Shown in pieces: positions 43,118-52,552 of a stretch of 64,000 nt of DNA (position 1 is the first letter of the stretch; the number at the start of each line of letters is the position of its first letter). The position numbers and the translations under genes are program-made. Source of the DNA: Salinimicrobium nanhaiense (GTDB lineage Bacteria > Bacteroidota > Bacteroidia > Flavobacteriales > Flavobacteriaceae); assembly GCA_012038135.1 (NCBI GenBank), contig JAAVJQ010000005.1:130926-194925 (forward strand). Direction: 5' to 3'. A model generated the notes under the pieces. It was not told where the DNA came from, ran no database searches, and saw nothing but the letters and a program-made list of their open reading frames with translations.

Positions 43118-44194
43118 CCAGTGTTTGCGCTTGAAATAGAACAACATCCCGAGCAACATAATGAACATTACGCCCAGTAAGATAGGATAACTGAATCTGT
43201 ACTCTAATTCGGGCATGTATTCGAAATTCATTCCGTAGAGACCTGCGAGGAAGGTTAGCGGAATAAAAATGGAGGCCATAATGGTCAACACCTTCATCAC
43301 CTCATTCATTTTATTGCTAATGGTGGTCATGTACATATCCATTAAACCCCAGGTCATTTCTCTGTAGATCTCGATGTTTTCTGAAACCTGTATCATGTGA
43401 TCGTAAAGATCCCGAATGTAGTTGATGGTTTGCTCCTGCACCAGTTCATGGTCCACCTTTTCAAGCCTGCTCACCACTTCTCTTAAAGGATTCACCGCCC
43501 GTCTAATCCTAAGCATAGTTCTTTTTAATTCCTGAATTTCCAGGGTGATATCATCATTGGGCTGTGCATTGAACAAACGTTCCTCCAGGCCTTCGATCTT
43601 ATCACTCATCTCCTCTACTACGACAAAATAGTTATCTACTATGGCGTCTAAAAGGGCAAAAACCAGATAGTCTGCTCCCCTGCCTCTTATGCGGCCCTTG
43701 GCATTACTCAGCCGTTCTCTTACTCCGTCAAATACATCTCCTCCTGCTTCCTGAAAGGTGAGTACGTAATTCTTCCCCAGGACCATGCTAATGTGTTCAT
43801 TCTCCAATTTTCCATCTTCACGATAGTACAGCATCTTGGCTACAATGAAAAAATAATCCCCGTATTCATCAATTTTTGGGCGCTGATTAGTATTTACTAT
43901 ATCTTCAATGATCAATGGGTGGAGTTCATAATATTTCCCCACCTTTTCAATTTCAGCAGTATTGCTTAGTCCGTCGATATTGATCCAGGTGGTGCGGTCT
44001 TCGGCTTCAAATTTAAAAGCGTCTTCGGGAGTTTTAGAGGTAAACCTTTCAAAAGCCCCGGCATTATAATCTATGACCTCCAGGGTGGTTTCCACCTGTT
44101 CCTTTCGTCCCACATAAGTGACAGTGCCCGGCGCCTGGTGAAGGGCTTTCGTAGATTTAGGTCTTTTGGAGAGGTGGCGGATTCTTTTGGCCAT
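43112..44194 (-). CDS. corA: CorA magnesium/cobalt channel
   Basis: The 360-residue pentameric divalent-cation channel has a large cytosolic alpha/beta domain and long stalk helix, then two C-terminal spans with the selectivity motif YGMNF (about 322-326) and the following MPEL loop. The basic C-terminal tail KRKHWL is typical. It is monocistronic, divergent from recQ. Confidence 0.95.
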   Translation of the reverse strand: MAKRIRHLSKRPKSTKALHQAPGTVTYVGRKEQVETTLEVIDYNAGAFERFTSKTPEDAFKFEAEDRTTWINIDGLSNTAEIEKVGKYYELHPLIIEDIVNTNQRPKIDEYGDYFFIVAKMLYYREDGKLENEHISMVLGKNYVLTFQEAGGDVFDGVRERLSNAKGRIRGRGADYLVFALLDAIVDNYFVVVEEMSDKIEGLEERLFNAQPNDDITLEIQELKRTMLRIRRAVNPLREVVSRLEKVDHELVQEQTINYIRDLYDHMIQVSENIEIYREMTWGLMDMYMTTISNKMNEVMKVLTIMASIFIPLTFLAGLYGMNFEYMPELEYRFSYPILLGVMFIMLLGMLFYFKRKHWL

Positions 44195-44314
44195 AGAAGA
44201 TTTTTATTTTCTTAAAAGTAAGAATATTCCCGTATTAAAAAATAAAACTCAATTTCCGATTTTTTCATATCAAATTTCATTGGCTATAAAACGGCGTTTG
44301 ATTTTCTTTGTAAT

Positions 44315-46417
44315 ATGGTAGAGGAGGCAAAATTACAGGGGACATTAAAGGAATATTTTGGCTATGACAGCTTCAGGCCGCAGCAGGAAAGCATCATTCG
44401 TTCAGTTTTTGAAGGGAATGACAATTTAGTGATCATGCCCACCGGCGGCGGAAAATCGATCTGTTTTCAGCTTCCTGCCCTCTTGCTTCCCGGCATTACC
44501 ATTGTCATCTCCCCCCTTATCGCCCTGATGAAAGACCAGGTTGACGGATTAACAGCAAACGGAATTCCCGCCGCTTTTTTGAATAGCAGTCAGCAGGAAA
44601 AGGAACAGCAAGAGATCTTCAGGAAGATCAAACTTAATGAGATCAAGCTCCTATATGTAGCTCCTGAAAGTCTTCAGTACATAGATGCGGTGTTTTCCGC
44701 AGGGAACATCAGCCTAATTGCCATAGATGAAGCGCATTGTATTTCCAGCTGGGGACATGATTTTCGTCCGGCCTACACGCAACTAGGTTATCTAAAGAAA
44801 CGCCACCCGCAAACTCCCATGATTGCGCTTACCGCTACGGCCGATAAAGCTACGCGGCAGGACATTTGCGACCAACTCAACATTCCTCACGCTACTCATC
44901 ATATCTCTTCTTTTGACCGCAAAAATCTTAGCCTTGATGTGAGGCCGGGGAATAAAAAAGTTGATCAGATCCTCGCATTTTTGAAAGTCAGGCGCGGCGA
45001 AAGCGGAATTATCTATTGTCTTAGCCGTAAAAACACTGAAGAACTCGCGGCAAAGCTAAAGGCTAAAGGCTATGAAGCTGAAGCTTATCATGCTGGCCTA
45101 TCCCACAGTGACCGCATTAGTATACAGGAGAATTTCATCAATGATAAACTGGACATCATTTGCGCTACGATCGCGTTTGGAATGGGGATCGATAAATCTA
45201 ATGTGCGGTGGGTGATCCATTACAATATGCCCAAAAATCTGGAGGGGTATTACCAGGAAATAGGTCGCGCAGGGAGAGACGGTTTGCCTTCTTCCACGCT
45301 CCTGTTTCACAGCTATGCCGATGTGGTACAGCTGCAGAAGTTTGCTGAAGGCTCCGGAAATGCCGAAGTGCAGCTCGCAAAACTGGAGCGCATGAAACAA
45401 TATTCTGAAGCGCTTAGCTGCCGCCGAAGGATTCTGTTAAGCTATTTTGGAGAACTAATCTCGAAAGATTGTGGAAATTGTGATGTATGTAAAAATCCAC
45501 CTGAATTCTTCGACGGAACTATCCTCGCTCAAAAAGCACTTTCTACAATTTACAGACTTAGAGAGCAGGAACCGATCTCGATGGTCATTGATGTTTTACG
45601 GGGGGCACAGAATGCACAGGTGCTGGAGAAAGGTTATCAAAATTTAAAAACCTACGGGATCTCTCAGGATGTTTCGTGGAGGGACTGGCAGCAGTATATG
45701 ATCCAGTTGATCAATCAGGGATATGTGGAAATTGCTTTTCATGATCAAAACAAGCTCAAGCTTACCTCCCTTGCCAAAAATGTACTTTTTGATGATCAAA
45801 AAGTTCTTTTGGCCGATGTTACCCAAACCGAATTAAAGAAGGCCCCTGCCATTGCTGAAAAGACACCTGAAAATTCTCTTTTTGAGAGGTTAAGGAAGTT
45901 ACGTCTTGAGCTTTCCAGGGAAGAAGGAATTCCTGCCTATCTCATCTTCAACGACGCCACCTTAAAGGAAATGGAAAAGGAGCGGCCAATGACCGATGAA
46001 GAATTTATGCAGGTCAACGGAGTGGGAAGGCAGAAAATGCAGAACTACGGTTACCGTTTTATCAAGGAAATTATTGGTTTTGGCAAGGAAAAACGGGAAA
46101 AGAAAACCAAAAAGAAAGGCAATACCTATAAAGAAACTTTTAAGCTTTACCGCGACGGAATGAGTATAGAAGAAATTGCCCAAACACGAAATCTGGCACC
46201 CACGACCATTTTTTCTCACCTTTCAAAGCTTTATGAATCAGGAGAAGATGTAGATCTGAGGAAATTCATTTCCCGGCAGGACCTGGAGGCGGTTCGCAAA
46301 GCTAAAGCTAAATTGGACAACCCCGATGCCCTGAAGCCTTATTTTGAATATTTTAATGAGGAAATTGATTACGGCACCATTCGGGTGGCGCTTACTATTT
46401 TAAATAAAGAGGAGTAA
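44315..46417 (+). CDS. recQ: ATP-dependent DNA helicase RecQ
   Basis: The 700-residue 3'-5' helicase acts in recombination and repair. Helicase core motifs: MPTGGGKSICFQ (I), VISPLIALMKDQ, DEAHCISSWGHDFRP (II), ALTATA (III), GIIYCLSRKNTEEL, FGMGIDKSNVR (V) and QEIGRAGRDG (VI). The zinc subdomain is CRRRILLSYFGE with CGNCDVC, then winged helix, HRDC (about 520-600, VNGVGRQKMQNYGYRFI) and an extra C-terminal helix-turn-helix (about 610-660, SIEEIAQTRNLAPTTIFSHL). The last module is common in Bacteroidota/Firmicutes RecQ forms. Confidence 0.95.
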   Translation: MVEEAKLQGTLKEYFGYDSFRPQQESIIRSVFEGNDNLVIMPTGGGKSICFQLPALLLPGITIVISPLIALMKDQVDGLTANGIPAAFLNSSQQEKEQQEIFRKIKLNEIKLLYVAPESLQYIDAVFSAGNISLIAIDEAHCISSWGHDFRPAYTQLGYLKKRHPQTPMIALTATADKATRQDICDQLNIPHATHHISSFDRKNLSLDVRPGNKKVDQILAFLKVRRGESGIIYCLSRKNTEELAAKLKAKGYEAEAYHAGLSHSDRISIQENFINDKLDIICATIAFGMGIDKSNVRWVIHYNMPKNLEGYYQEIGRAGRDGLPSSTLLFHSYADVVQLQKFAEGSGNAEVQLAKLERMKQYSEALSCRRRILLSYFGELISKDCGNCDVCKNPPEFFDGTILAQKALSTIYRLREQEPISMVIDVLRGAQNAQVLEKGYQNLKTYGISQDVSWRDWQQYMIQLINQGYVEIAFHDQNKLKLTSLAKNVLFDDQKVLLADVTQTELKKAPAIAEKTPENSLFERLRKLRLELSREEGIPAYLIFNDATLKEMEKERPMTDEEFMQVNGVGRQKMQNYGYRFIKEIIGFGKEKREKKTKKKGNTYKETFKLYRDGMSIEEIAQTRNLAPTTIFSHLSKLYESGEDVDLRKFISRQDLEAVRKAKAKLDNPDALKPYFEYFNEEIDYGTIRVALTILNKEE

Positions 46418-46492
46418 AATAGTGTTCAGTGGTCAGTGTTCAGAGTTTCTGAAAAATGGTCAATTGTATTTAGGACTCCACACTTCACCACC

Positions 46493-46520
46493 TTAAACCT
46501 TAAACCTTAAACATTAAACT
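46493..46520 (-). repeat. Four-unit GGTTTAA array (inverse)
   Basis: Four TTAAACC-type heptamers (the last two each differ by one base), the inverse of the array at 31658..31741, abut the stop codon of the TruA-like gene. The gap also holds a degenerate GTTCAGTG/GTCAGTG tandem at about 46421..46443 and the word ATGGTCAAT, which also follows the larger array. Confidence 0.8.
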
Positions 46521-47306
46521 TCAGTCAAACTCCACCTTATTCAGGATTAGTCCGCTGCCGGGAGCGATGTAGGTCATGGGCATTTTCACGTCCGGGTCCA
46601 GGCTTTTTTGTACTTCCTCAATAGTGAACTCTCCTCTTCCCAATTGTACTAAACAGCCCATCATGAGCCTTATTTGATTCCGAAGAAATCCGGAGCCAGT
46701 AACCCTAAGGAAAAATGACCTTTCCGGAAAAAAGCTGGCGGTGATCTCTCTATTGGGCCGAATTTCACATAAACCAATCTCCCTTTGCAGTACAGTATTC
46801 GGTGTGGGTTTGGTACAGTAGTTATGAAAGGAATGCTTTCCCTCAAAAAGTTTAGCTCCCTGCATCATAAGCTCTACATCGAGTTGTTCAGGAAAAGTTG
46901 CCATCAGGGATGCTGCAAAGGGATGGCTTTTTCTTCCGAAAGAAAACAAATACAGATATTCCTTATTCTTGGGATGCTGAATTATGTTAAAACCTGCATC
47001 CACTTCTTTTATGCTTAAAGCTCTTATATCCGGAGGCAGGTTCTGATTGAACAGCACCAGGAAATCGGCCATATTTTCAAGAGGCTCATGATCGGTAAAA
47101 AGTTCAAAGGCCGATTCATGTGCAGAGACCATAGCATCTGTGCGGCTCGAACCCAGGATCTTAAACCTGACGTCCTCCAGCACGAACTTAAGGGTCTTTT
47201 TCACCAATCCTTCCACTGTCTTTAAGCCCGGTTGCCTTTGCCACCCATGCAACCGGTATCCCAGGTACTGAATCTTTATGAGGTAATAATAACGCTGCTG
47301 TTTCAA
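46521..47306 (-). CDS. TruA-like tRNA pseudouridine synthase, divergent
   Basis: The 261-residue protein has the TruA fold: N-terminal YYLIKIQYLGYRLHGWQRQPG and the catalytic-Asp loop. TruA normally reads GRTDAGVHA; here it is SRTDAMVSA, keeping Arg-Thr-Asp but losing Gly and the His. The C-terminal FFPERSFFLRVTGSGFLRNQIRLMMG is well kept. The start is a TTG at 47306, which aligns with the family N-terminus. It probably isomerises uridine in tRNA, but the altered loop suggests a target other than positions 38-40 or a second-copy role. Confidence 0.8.
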   Translation of the reverse strand: MKQQRYYYLIKIQYLGYRLHGWQRQPGLKTVEGLVKKTLKFVLEDVRFKILGSSRTDAMVSAHESAFELFTDHEPLENMADFLVLFNQNLPPDIRALSIKEVDAGFNIIQHPKNKEYLYLFSFGRKSHPFAASLMATFPEQLDVELMMQGAKLFEGKHSFHNYCTKPTPNTVLQREIGLCEIRPNREITASFFPERSFFLRVTGSGFLRNQIRLMMGCLVQLGRGEFTIEEVQKSLDPDVKMPMTYIAPGSGLILNKVEFD

Positions 47307-47409
47307 AACTTCAGTTTATACGAATTTAATTAATTTCACTTGCCAATTCCTGCTTCTTAGCGGCGATGTGAGAAAAGTCTTTAACTTTTACTTTAAATTT
47401 AATGGTCTT

Positions 47410-47417
47410 TACTTTTG
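47410..47417 (+). promoter_or_regulatory. Promoter -7 box of the AI-2E permease gene
   Basis: TACTTTTG matches TAnnTTTG; the transcript would start near 47424, which decides the ATG at 47431. Confidence 0.55.
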
Positions 47418-47430
47418 TATCTTCACTAAT

Positions 47431-48504
47431 ATGGAAAAAATTACATCTTCAAAAGGCAAGCAGATCCTTATTTACGGCACCCTTACTATCCTGGGTTTTT
47501 ATTTCCTGTTTCTGAGCCTTGTCAAGGCAAGCGGATTTTTAATACCCCTGACTACAGCCCTTATCCTGGCTTTACTTATGCTACCTCTTTCACGCAAAAT
47601 GGAAAAGTCTTTCCTAAACCGTACAGCTTCCTCCCTTATAAGCACTTTTATCGTCTTACTGGCTTCTTTGGGCTTTTTGGCCCTGGTTTCCATGCAGGTA
47701 AAAACAGTAGTAGATGACTGGCCAAAGATCAAGGAAACCATGAAGCCAAAAATTGAAAATTTAAAGGCTTTTCTTTTTGAGCATACCCCCTTACAGGAGA
47801 AGGATCTTGAAAAATCTAAAGAAGGGTCTGGTATACCTTTTATGGGCAGTAATTCCAATACCGGTCAAAAAGCAGCAACTTTCCTTAATAAGGCTCTTGG
47901 ATTTTTTGGAGATTACCTGCTCACTTTTATCTACATTTTTTTCCTGCTCAATTACAGGCATCGGTTCAAAGCCTTTCTATTAAATCTTTTTCCCGATTCA
48001 AAACGGCATAAGATCAAGGGAGTGATAGAAAATTCGGCAAATGTTACTCAAAAGTACCTGGTTGGAAAATTGATCCTAATTGGTCTTTTAGCAGTTTTAT
48101 ATGCTATTGGTTTAGGAATTTCAGGGGTAAATAATTTTATCCTGATAAGTATCCTGGCGGCCGTGTTTAGCCTGCTGCCGTACATAGGCAATATCATTGG
48201 ATTTGGCCTGGCTATGGTTTTTGGATATCTGGTTTCAGGTGAAATAGGAGTTCTTATTGGGATCATCATTACTTTCACGGTAGCTCAATTCGTTGAAAGT
48301 TACGTGCTGGAACCATATGTGGTGGGAGACCAGGTAGACCTTCACCCCTTCTTCGTCATCCTTTCTGTGATAATTGGCGGAATGGTTTGGGGGCTGGCGG
48401 GAATGGTGCTGGCTATTCCTATTCTTGCTATTATCAATGTGATCTTTAATCATGTCACGGCACTTAAACCTTTCGGATTTCTACTGAGCCAGGAAAAGGA
48501 TTAA
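47431..48504 (+). CDS. AI-2E family (PerM-type) permease
   Basis: The 357-residue membrane protein has about eight spans. The first three are followed by a soluble loop (about 85-150) and the conserved C-terminal core with LPYIGNIIGFGLAMVFG and YVLEPYVVGDQVDLHPFFVI. The ATG at 47431 is chosen because the -7 box lies upstream at 47410 and the longer in-frame version from 47368 would overlap it. Members export small molecules or act in Na+/H+ exchange; the substrate is unknown. The DUF1853 gene starts 2 bp after the stop. Confidence 0.85.
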   Translation: MEKITSSKGKQILIYGTLTILGFYFLFLSLVKASGFLIPLTTALILALLMLPLSRKMEKSFLNRTASSLISTFIVLLASLGFLALVSMQVKTVVDDWPKIKETMKPKIENLKAFLFEHTPLQEKDLEKSKEGSGIPFMGSNSNTGQKAATFLNKALGFFGDYLLTFIYIFFLLNYRHRFKAFLLNLFPDSKRHKIKGVIENSANVTQKYLVGKLILIGLLAVLYAIGLGISGVNNFILISILAAVFSLLPYIGNIIGFGLAMVFGYLVSGEIGVLIGIIITFTVAQFVESYVLEPYVVGDQVDLHPFFVILSVIIGGMVWGLAGMVLAIPILAIINVIFNHVTALKPFGFLLSQEKD

Positions 48505-48506
48505 GT

Positions 48507-49331
48507 ATGGAATTTTCTCTAAAGGAGCAATTTGAAGGATTTTTGTCCACGCCACAAATCTTTGCTGAAAATGACATTTTTGAATATCCGCTCTACCCTG
48601 CCTTTCATGTCGCAAAGGCAAAGGAGCTTCCGGATATAGACGCTCCCGGGGCCAGTGTCCTGGGAAAACGGATGGAACACTATTTTGCCACCTATATTTC
48701 CCATTTTACTTCGGAAGAAGTTTTAGCTTATAACCGGCAGATCATCCAGGATAAACTAACGCTTGGGGAATTAGATTTCCTGCTGAAGGATCGGGCTTCG
48801 GGAGCGATCTCACATACCGAATTGGTGTACAAGTTCTACCTGTATGATCCTGCTTCCGGCTCTTCGGAACTGGAACATCTAATTGGACCTAACAAAAGAG
48901 ATAGCCTGAATAAAAAACTTCACAGGCTTCAAAAAAGACAATTTCCGCTGCTATTCCATGAAGCAACAAGAAATCTTCTAAACGAACTGAAGATCTCTCC
49001 CGAAGAAGTGGTTCAAAAAATGTGTTTTAAAGCCTCCGTTTTTCTTCCGAAGCAAATGGATCATATTGCCTTCAGAAAAATAAATCATGATACGATTAGT
49101 GGTTATTGGATCAAAGCTGCAGAATTTACTTCAGAAGCATATCAGGAAAATGGATTTTTCATTCCTGATAAAATTTTTTGGCGGGTAAACCCTGAAAGAA
49201 ATACTAAATGGTTCTCCATAAAGGAGATACAGCCGCAACTAAATCGATTACTTCAAAATAAATTTTCCCCACTGCTCTGGATGAAAACCCCAACCGGTCA
49301 AGTTGTACGGTTTTTCGTAGTGTGGTGGTAG
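48507..49331 (+). CDS. DUF1853 family protein
   Basis: The 274-residue soluble protein shows DUF1853 features, such as LGKRMEHYFATYI near the N-terminus and the segment SHTELVYKFYLYD followed by LEHLIGPNKRDSLNKKLHRLQ. The acidic and Lys pattern (LGELDFLL, TELVYKFYL) suggests the PD-(D/E)xK nuclease-like fold proposed for this family. No function is established. It is co-transcribed with the AI-2E permease. Confidence 0.78.
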   Translation: MEFSLKEQFEGFLSTPQIFAENDIFEYPLYPAFHVAKAKELPDIDAPGASVLGKRMEHYFATYISHFTSEEVLAYNRQIIQDKLTLGELDFLLKDRASGAISHTELVYKFYLYDPASGSSELEHLIGPNKRDSLNKKLHRLQKRQFPLLFHEATRNLLNELKISPEEVVQKMCFKASVFLPKQMDHIAFRKINHDTISGYWIKAAEFTSEAYQENGFFIPDKIFWRVNPERNTKWFSIKEIQPQLNRLLQNKFSPLLWMKTPTGQVVRFFVVWW

Positions 49332-49491
49332 TCCTTAGCAAATATTAACGGGCAGACCCGTAGGAGTTAAGGAAAAATTATGACCCCGTGTTCGTTAGCT
49401 TTTTTAAGTACTTAGTATCTTAACTGGGAATATAAATCGGGAAAATCTTCCGCAGTTTCCGCGGAACTATTTCCATTAAAACTTACAGATC

Positions 49492-50661
49492 ATGCCAATT
49501 TTGAGTAAAGAGCAATTTCAGAACTTAGCAAAATTTGACAGCAATCCATGTGTATCAATTTTTATCCCTACACAAAGGGCAGGAAAAGATGTACTGGAAG
49601 AAAAAGATAAGATCAATTTGAAGAGCCAGTGGAAAAAGGCTTCAGAAACTCTAAAGGAGATGGGGCATTCCCAGGAAAAAATTGACAAGATAGGGAAGCC
49701 GGTAAATGACATTATGGATGATCGCGATTTCTGGAGGCATCAAAGTGACGGACTGGCTTTATTCCTGGCAGACGGATTTTCAGAAAAGCATACTGTACCG
49801 GTGAACTTTGAAACTTTCACTTATGTAGCCGATCATTTTTACCTGAAACCTTTAGTGCCCATGTTCAATGGCGATGGCAGATTCTACCTGCTTCACCTGC
49901 AACTGGATGAGGTGAAATTATATGAAGCCACTCAATATTCTATCGGGGAAATTGAAGTCAGCGACCTCACCCCTTCCCGCCTGGAAGATCGGGTTGGCTA
50001 TGACTATGAAGAAAAGAACACTAAACATAAGACCCAGAGGAACATGGGAGGAGGTGATGCAGGAGTTTCCACTCAACATGGGTATGATGCAGCCAACAGG
50101 GATGACAAAAATGAGATCCTAAGGTTCTTTAGGGCGGTTGATAAAGGTATCTACGAGATCCTTCACAATGAAAACGTACCGTTAGTAGTGGCTTGTCAGG
50201 ATGCTAATTTCCCTATTTTTCAGGAAGCTTCGAGATATAAGCATCTCTATCCCAAACCTGTTCCCGGTAATCCGGAAGCAGATCATAAAGGCATGTTTGG
50301 TTTACATGCCGCAGCTTTAGATACGCTGGAGCCTCATTTTAAGAAGGAAAGAGAAGAAAAAATGCATCAGTTCAGGGAATTAGGTCCTTCCCGTACTTCC
50401 ACCAGTATTTCTGAAATTATTCCGGCCATTTTTGAAGGAAAGGTTGATACTTTATTTCTGCAAAACCGGGAGGATGTTTGGGGGAATTACAATGAGAATA
50501 TGGCTTCTGTAGATGTGCATGACCAAAGAAGGAACGGAAGCATTTCTCTTATGAACCTTGCCGCAGTAAAAGTCATCGAGCAGAACGGAAAGGCATATCT
50601 TGTTGAAGATGAATTTATGCCGGACAAAAATTCAAAAATAAACGCTGTTTTCAGGTATTAG
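49492..50661 (+). CDS. baeRF7 family protein (release-factor-like)
   Basis: The 389-residue protein belongs to the bacterial archaeo-eukaryotic release factor family 7. Segments such as CVSIFIPTQRAGKDVLE, LKSQWKKASETL, FLADGFSEKHTVP and the RFYLLHLQLDEVKLYEA strand are typical. The family is related to eRF1/Pelota and predicted to act on stalled ribosomes under stress; the eRF1 GGQ loop is not recognisable here. It is a single-gene unit ended by the hairpin at 50682. Confidence 0.82.
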   Translation: MPILSKEQFQNLAKFDSNPCVSIFIPTQRAGKDVLEEKDKINLKSQWKKASETLKEMGHSQEKIDKIGKPVNDIMDDRDFWRHQSDGLALFLADGFSEKHTVPVNFETFTYVADHFYLKPLVPMFNGDGRFYLLHLQLDEVKLYEATQYSIGEIEVSDLTPSRLEDRVGYDYEEKNTKHKTQRNMGGGDAGVSTQHGYDAANRDDKNEILRFFRAVDKGIYEILHNENVPLVVACQDANFPIFQEASRYKHLYPKPVPGNPEADHKGMFGLHAAALDTLEPHFKKEREEKMHQFRELGPSRTSTSISEIIPAIFEGKVDTLFLQNREDVWGNYNENMASVDVHDQRRNGSISLMNLAAVKVIEQNGKAYLVEDEFMPDKNSKINAVFRY

Positions 50662-50681
50662 TAAAACAGGTTAAAAAAATA

Positions 50682-50718
50682 GAAGCTGCCTCAGATTATT
50701 GAGACAGCTTCTTCTTTT
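50682..50718 (+). terminator. Bidirectional terminator
   Basis: GAAGCTG (50682..50688) pairs with CAGCTTC (50705..50711), the stem extending inward through CTCA/TGAG with one mismatch, then TTCTTTTT. On the other strand it is preceded by an A-rich stretch, so it can serve the convergent acyltransferase gene too. Confidence 0.8.
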
Positions 50719-51308
50719 TATGTATAATGGGCAACTTTACCCGTGACTTCTTTATAGAACTCTCTTATCTTTTCAAAATCCCGGTCTTTATCATCGGTGG
50801 TAAACAAAGGTTTTGAGATCTTCACCAGTTTGTTTCCAAAGTCAAAAGCGATCATGACAATAGGAACATCTGCCGTTTTGGCGATATAGTAGAAGCCGGT
50901 CTTCCAGTCTGTTACTTTCTTTCTGGTACCTTCGGGAGCTATAGCAAGCCTGAATTCTTCCTTTTTCCGGAAGAGAGCCGCGATAGAATCCACCTTATTC
51001 TGGCCGGCAGTGCGATCCAACGGAGTTCCGCCCATCCACCTGAAGTACCACCCGAAAGGAGGCTTAAAAAGTTCTTTTTTGGCAACAAATTTTATATCCA
51101 CTCCCAGGATCCTTCTTACCAAAAGCCCGAGGTAAAAGTCATGCCAGCTGGTGTGAGGCACAACAATGACCACAGCTTTTTTTATTCCGGCGGGCCAGCT
51201 TCCGAAGAATTTCCAGCCCATGATCTTAAAGTAGATGAATCTAGCCAGCCAATTCACTCTCCCTGTTGCTCTTTGTGATCTCCCCGTTCCTTCTTTTTCT
51301 TTCTTCAT
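50718..51308 (-). CDS. Lysophospholipid acyltransferase (PlsC-like)
   Basis: The protein of about 196 residues has the PlsC motifs: HTSWHDF (the HX4D catalytic pair), the GGTPLDR acceptor-binding block and APEGTRKK (EGTR). It acylates a lysophospholipid or related alcohol. The start at 51308 (MKKEKEGTG) keeps the WLARFIYFKIMGWKFFG amphipathic entry helix seen in relatives; it then overlaps the proline dehydrogenase 3' end by about 68 nt in another frame, an unusually long overlap. Confidence 0.85.
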   Translation of the reverse strand: MKKEKEGTGRSQRATGRVNWLARFIYFKIMGWKFFGSWPAGIKKAVVIVVPHTSWHDFYLGLLVRRILGVDIKFVAKKELFKPPFGWYFRWMGGTPLDRTAGQNKVDSIAALFRKKEEFRLAIAPEGTRKKVTDWKTGFYYIAKTADVPIVMIAFDFGNKLVKISKPLFTTDDKDRDFEKIREFYKEVTGKVAHYT

Positions 51309-52452
51309 AAAGAAGTCCGAGTTCACGGCTGGTTTGTCCTTTTACAGAAGTATTTTCTTCGGCCCTGCGAATTAGATATGGCACCACTTCCCTTACCGGA
51401 CCAAACGGTACCAGTTTGGCAACATTATAGCCTTCCTGTGCGAGGTTATAGCTAATATGCTCACTCATTCCAAAGAGCTGTGAAAACCAAACCCGGTCAT
51501 CATCAATTGCAATACCTTTATCTTCCATCACCTGGAGAGCCAGATAGTTACTCATCTCGTTATGGCTTCCTATAAAAACATGTATATCATCAATATGAGC
51601 TAAACAGTAAGTAAGCACCCCGTTGTAATTTACATCGGTAGCCTCTTTGTTCTCACAAATTGGAGATGGATAACCCATTTTTGCAGCTCTTTCGTTCTCC
51701 TTTTCAAGATAAGCGCCGCGGACGATCTTAGCGCCAACAATAAAACCTTCTTCCTTTGCACGGCTATGAAGATCTTTTAAATACTGCATACGGTCCCAAC
51801 GGTAACACTGTAAAGTATTAAAGATAACTGCACGCTCCCGGTTGTACTTGAACATCATTTCTTCCATGAGAACATCGGCAGCATCCTGCATCCAGCTTTC
51901 TTCGGCATCGGCCAATAATCTTACCCCCTGATTGTAAGCTTCCTCACAGATCCTGTTGACCCGATTCTTCACTCTTTGCCATTCCTCTTCTTCTTCTAAA
52001 GAAAGACTGGCATTGGCCGAAACTTTTTGCCACAGTTCAAATCTTCCGATCCCGGTAGGTTTGAAAACAGCAAATGGCAATTCTTTCCTGTTGGCGATGA
52101 ACTTAACGATATTGGTTTTCCGCTCAATAGCTTTTTCAAATTCACTCTCCTTTTCTTTTCCTTCCACAGAGTAATCAAGAATGCTGTGGAGATTTTTGGA
52201 GTACATCTTCTCAATGGTAGGAAGGCAATCTTTCTCGGTAACTCCACCACAGAACTGATTGAAAATGGTTTTTTTGATAAGGCTTTCTACAGGAAGATGC
52301 ACTTTTAAAGCCAGGTTGGTCATAGCAGTACCTGCCTTTACTAAAAGAGGACGGTCAATCATCTCAAAAAGAAATATTGCCCTGTTTAGTTCTGATTCAG
52401 TTTTTAGTGTAAAAGCTGTTTCAGTATCATTGAAGATTTTTTTAGTGATCAT
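51241..52452 (-). CDS. Proline dehydrogenase
   Basis: The 403-residue FAD enzyme oxidises proline to pyrroline-5-carboxylate. Barrel motifs: AVFKPTGIG, RLLADAEESWMQDAAD, FNTLQCYRWDR, GAKIVRGAYLEKE, IGSHNE, FSQLFGMSEHISYNLA and VKLVPFG-like AKLVPFGPVREVVPYLIRRAEEN. It is monofunctional, as in other Flavobacteriaceae, so pyrroline-5-carboxylate dehydrogenase must be elsewhere. It is divergent from aroB. Confidence 0.93.
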   Translation of the reverse strand: MITKKIFNDTETAFTLKTESELNRAIFLFEMIDRPLLVKAGTAMTNLALKVHLPVESLIKKTIFNQFCGGVTEKDCLPTIEKMYSKNLHSILDYSVEGKEKESEFEKAIERKTNIVKFIANRKELPFAVFKPTGIGRFELWQKVSANASLSLEEEEEWQRVKNRVNRICEEAYNQGVRLLADAEESWMQDAADVLMEEMMFKYNRERAVIFNTLQCYRWDRMQYLKDLHSRAKEEGFIVGAKIVRGAYLEKENERAAKMGYPSPICENKEATDVNYNGVLTYCLAHIDDIHVFIGSHNEMSNYLALQVMEDKGIAIDDDRVWFSQLFGMSEHISYNLAQEGYNVAKLVPFGPVREVVPYLIRRAEENTSVKGQTSRELGLLYEERKRRNGEITKSNRESELAG

Positions 52453-52552
52453 TAGTATCTGTTAGGGAAGACAAAGATAATTAATGGGTAGACATTGTTA
52501 GGATATTTCTCCTTATTTTCGGCTTAAAATACAAGAAAACCTAACCAATATC

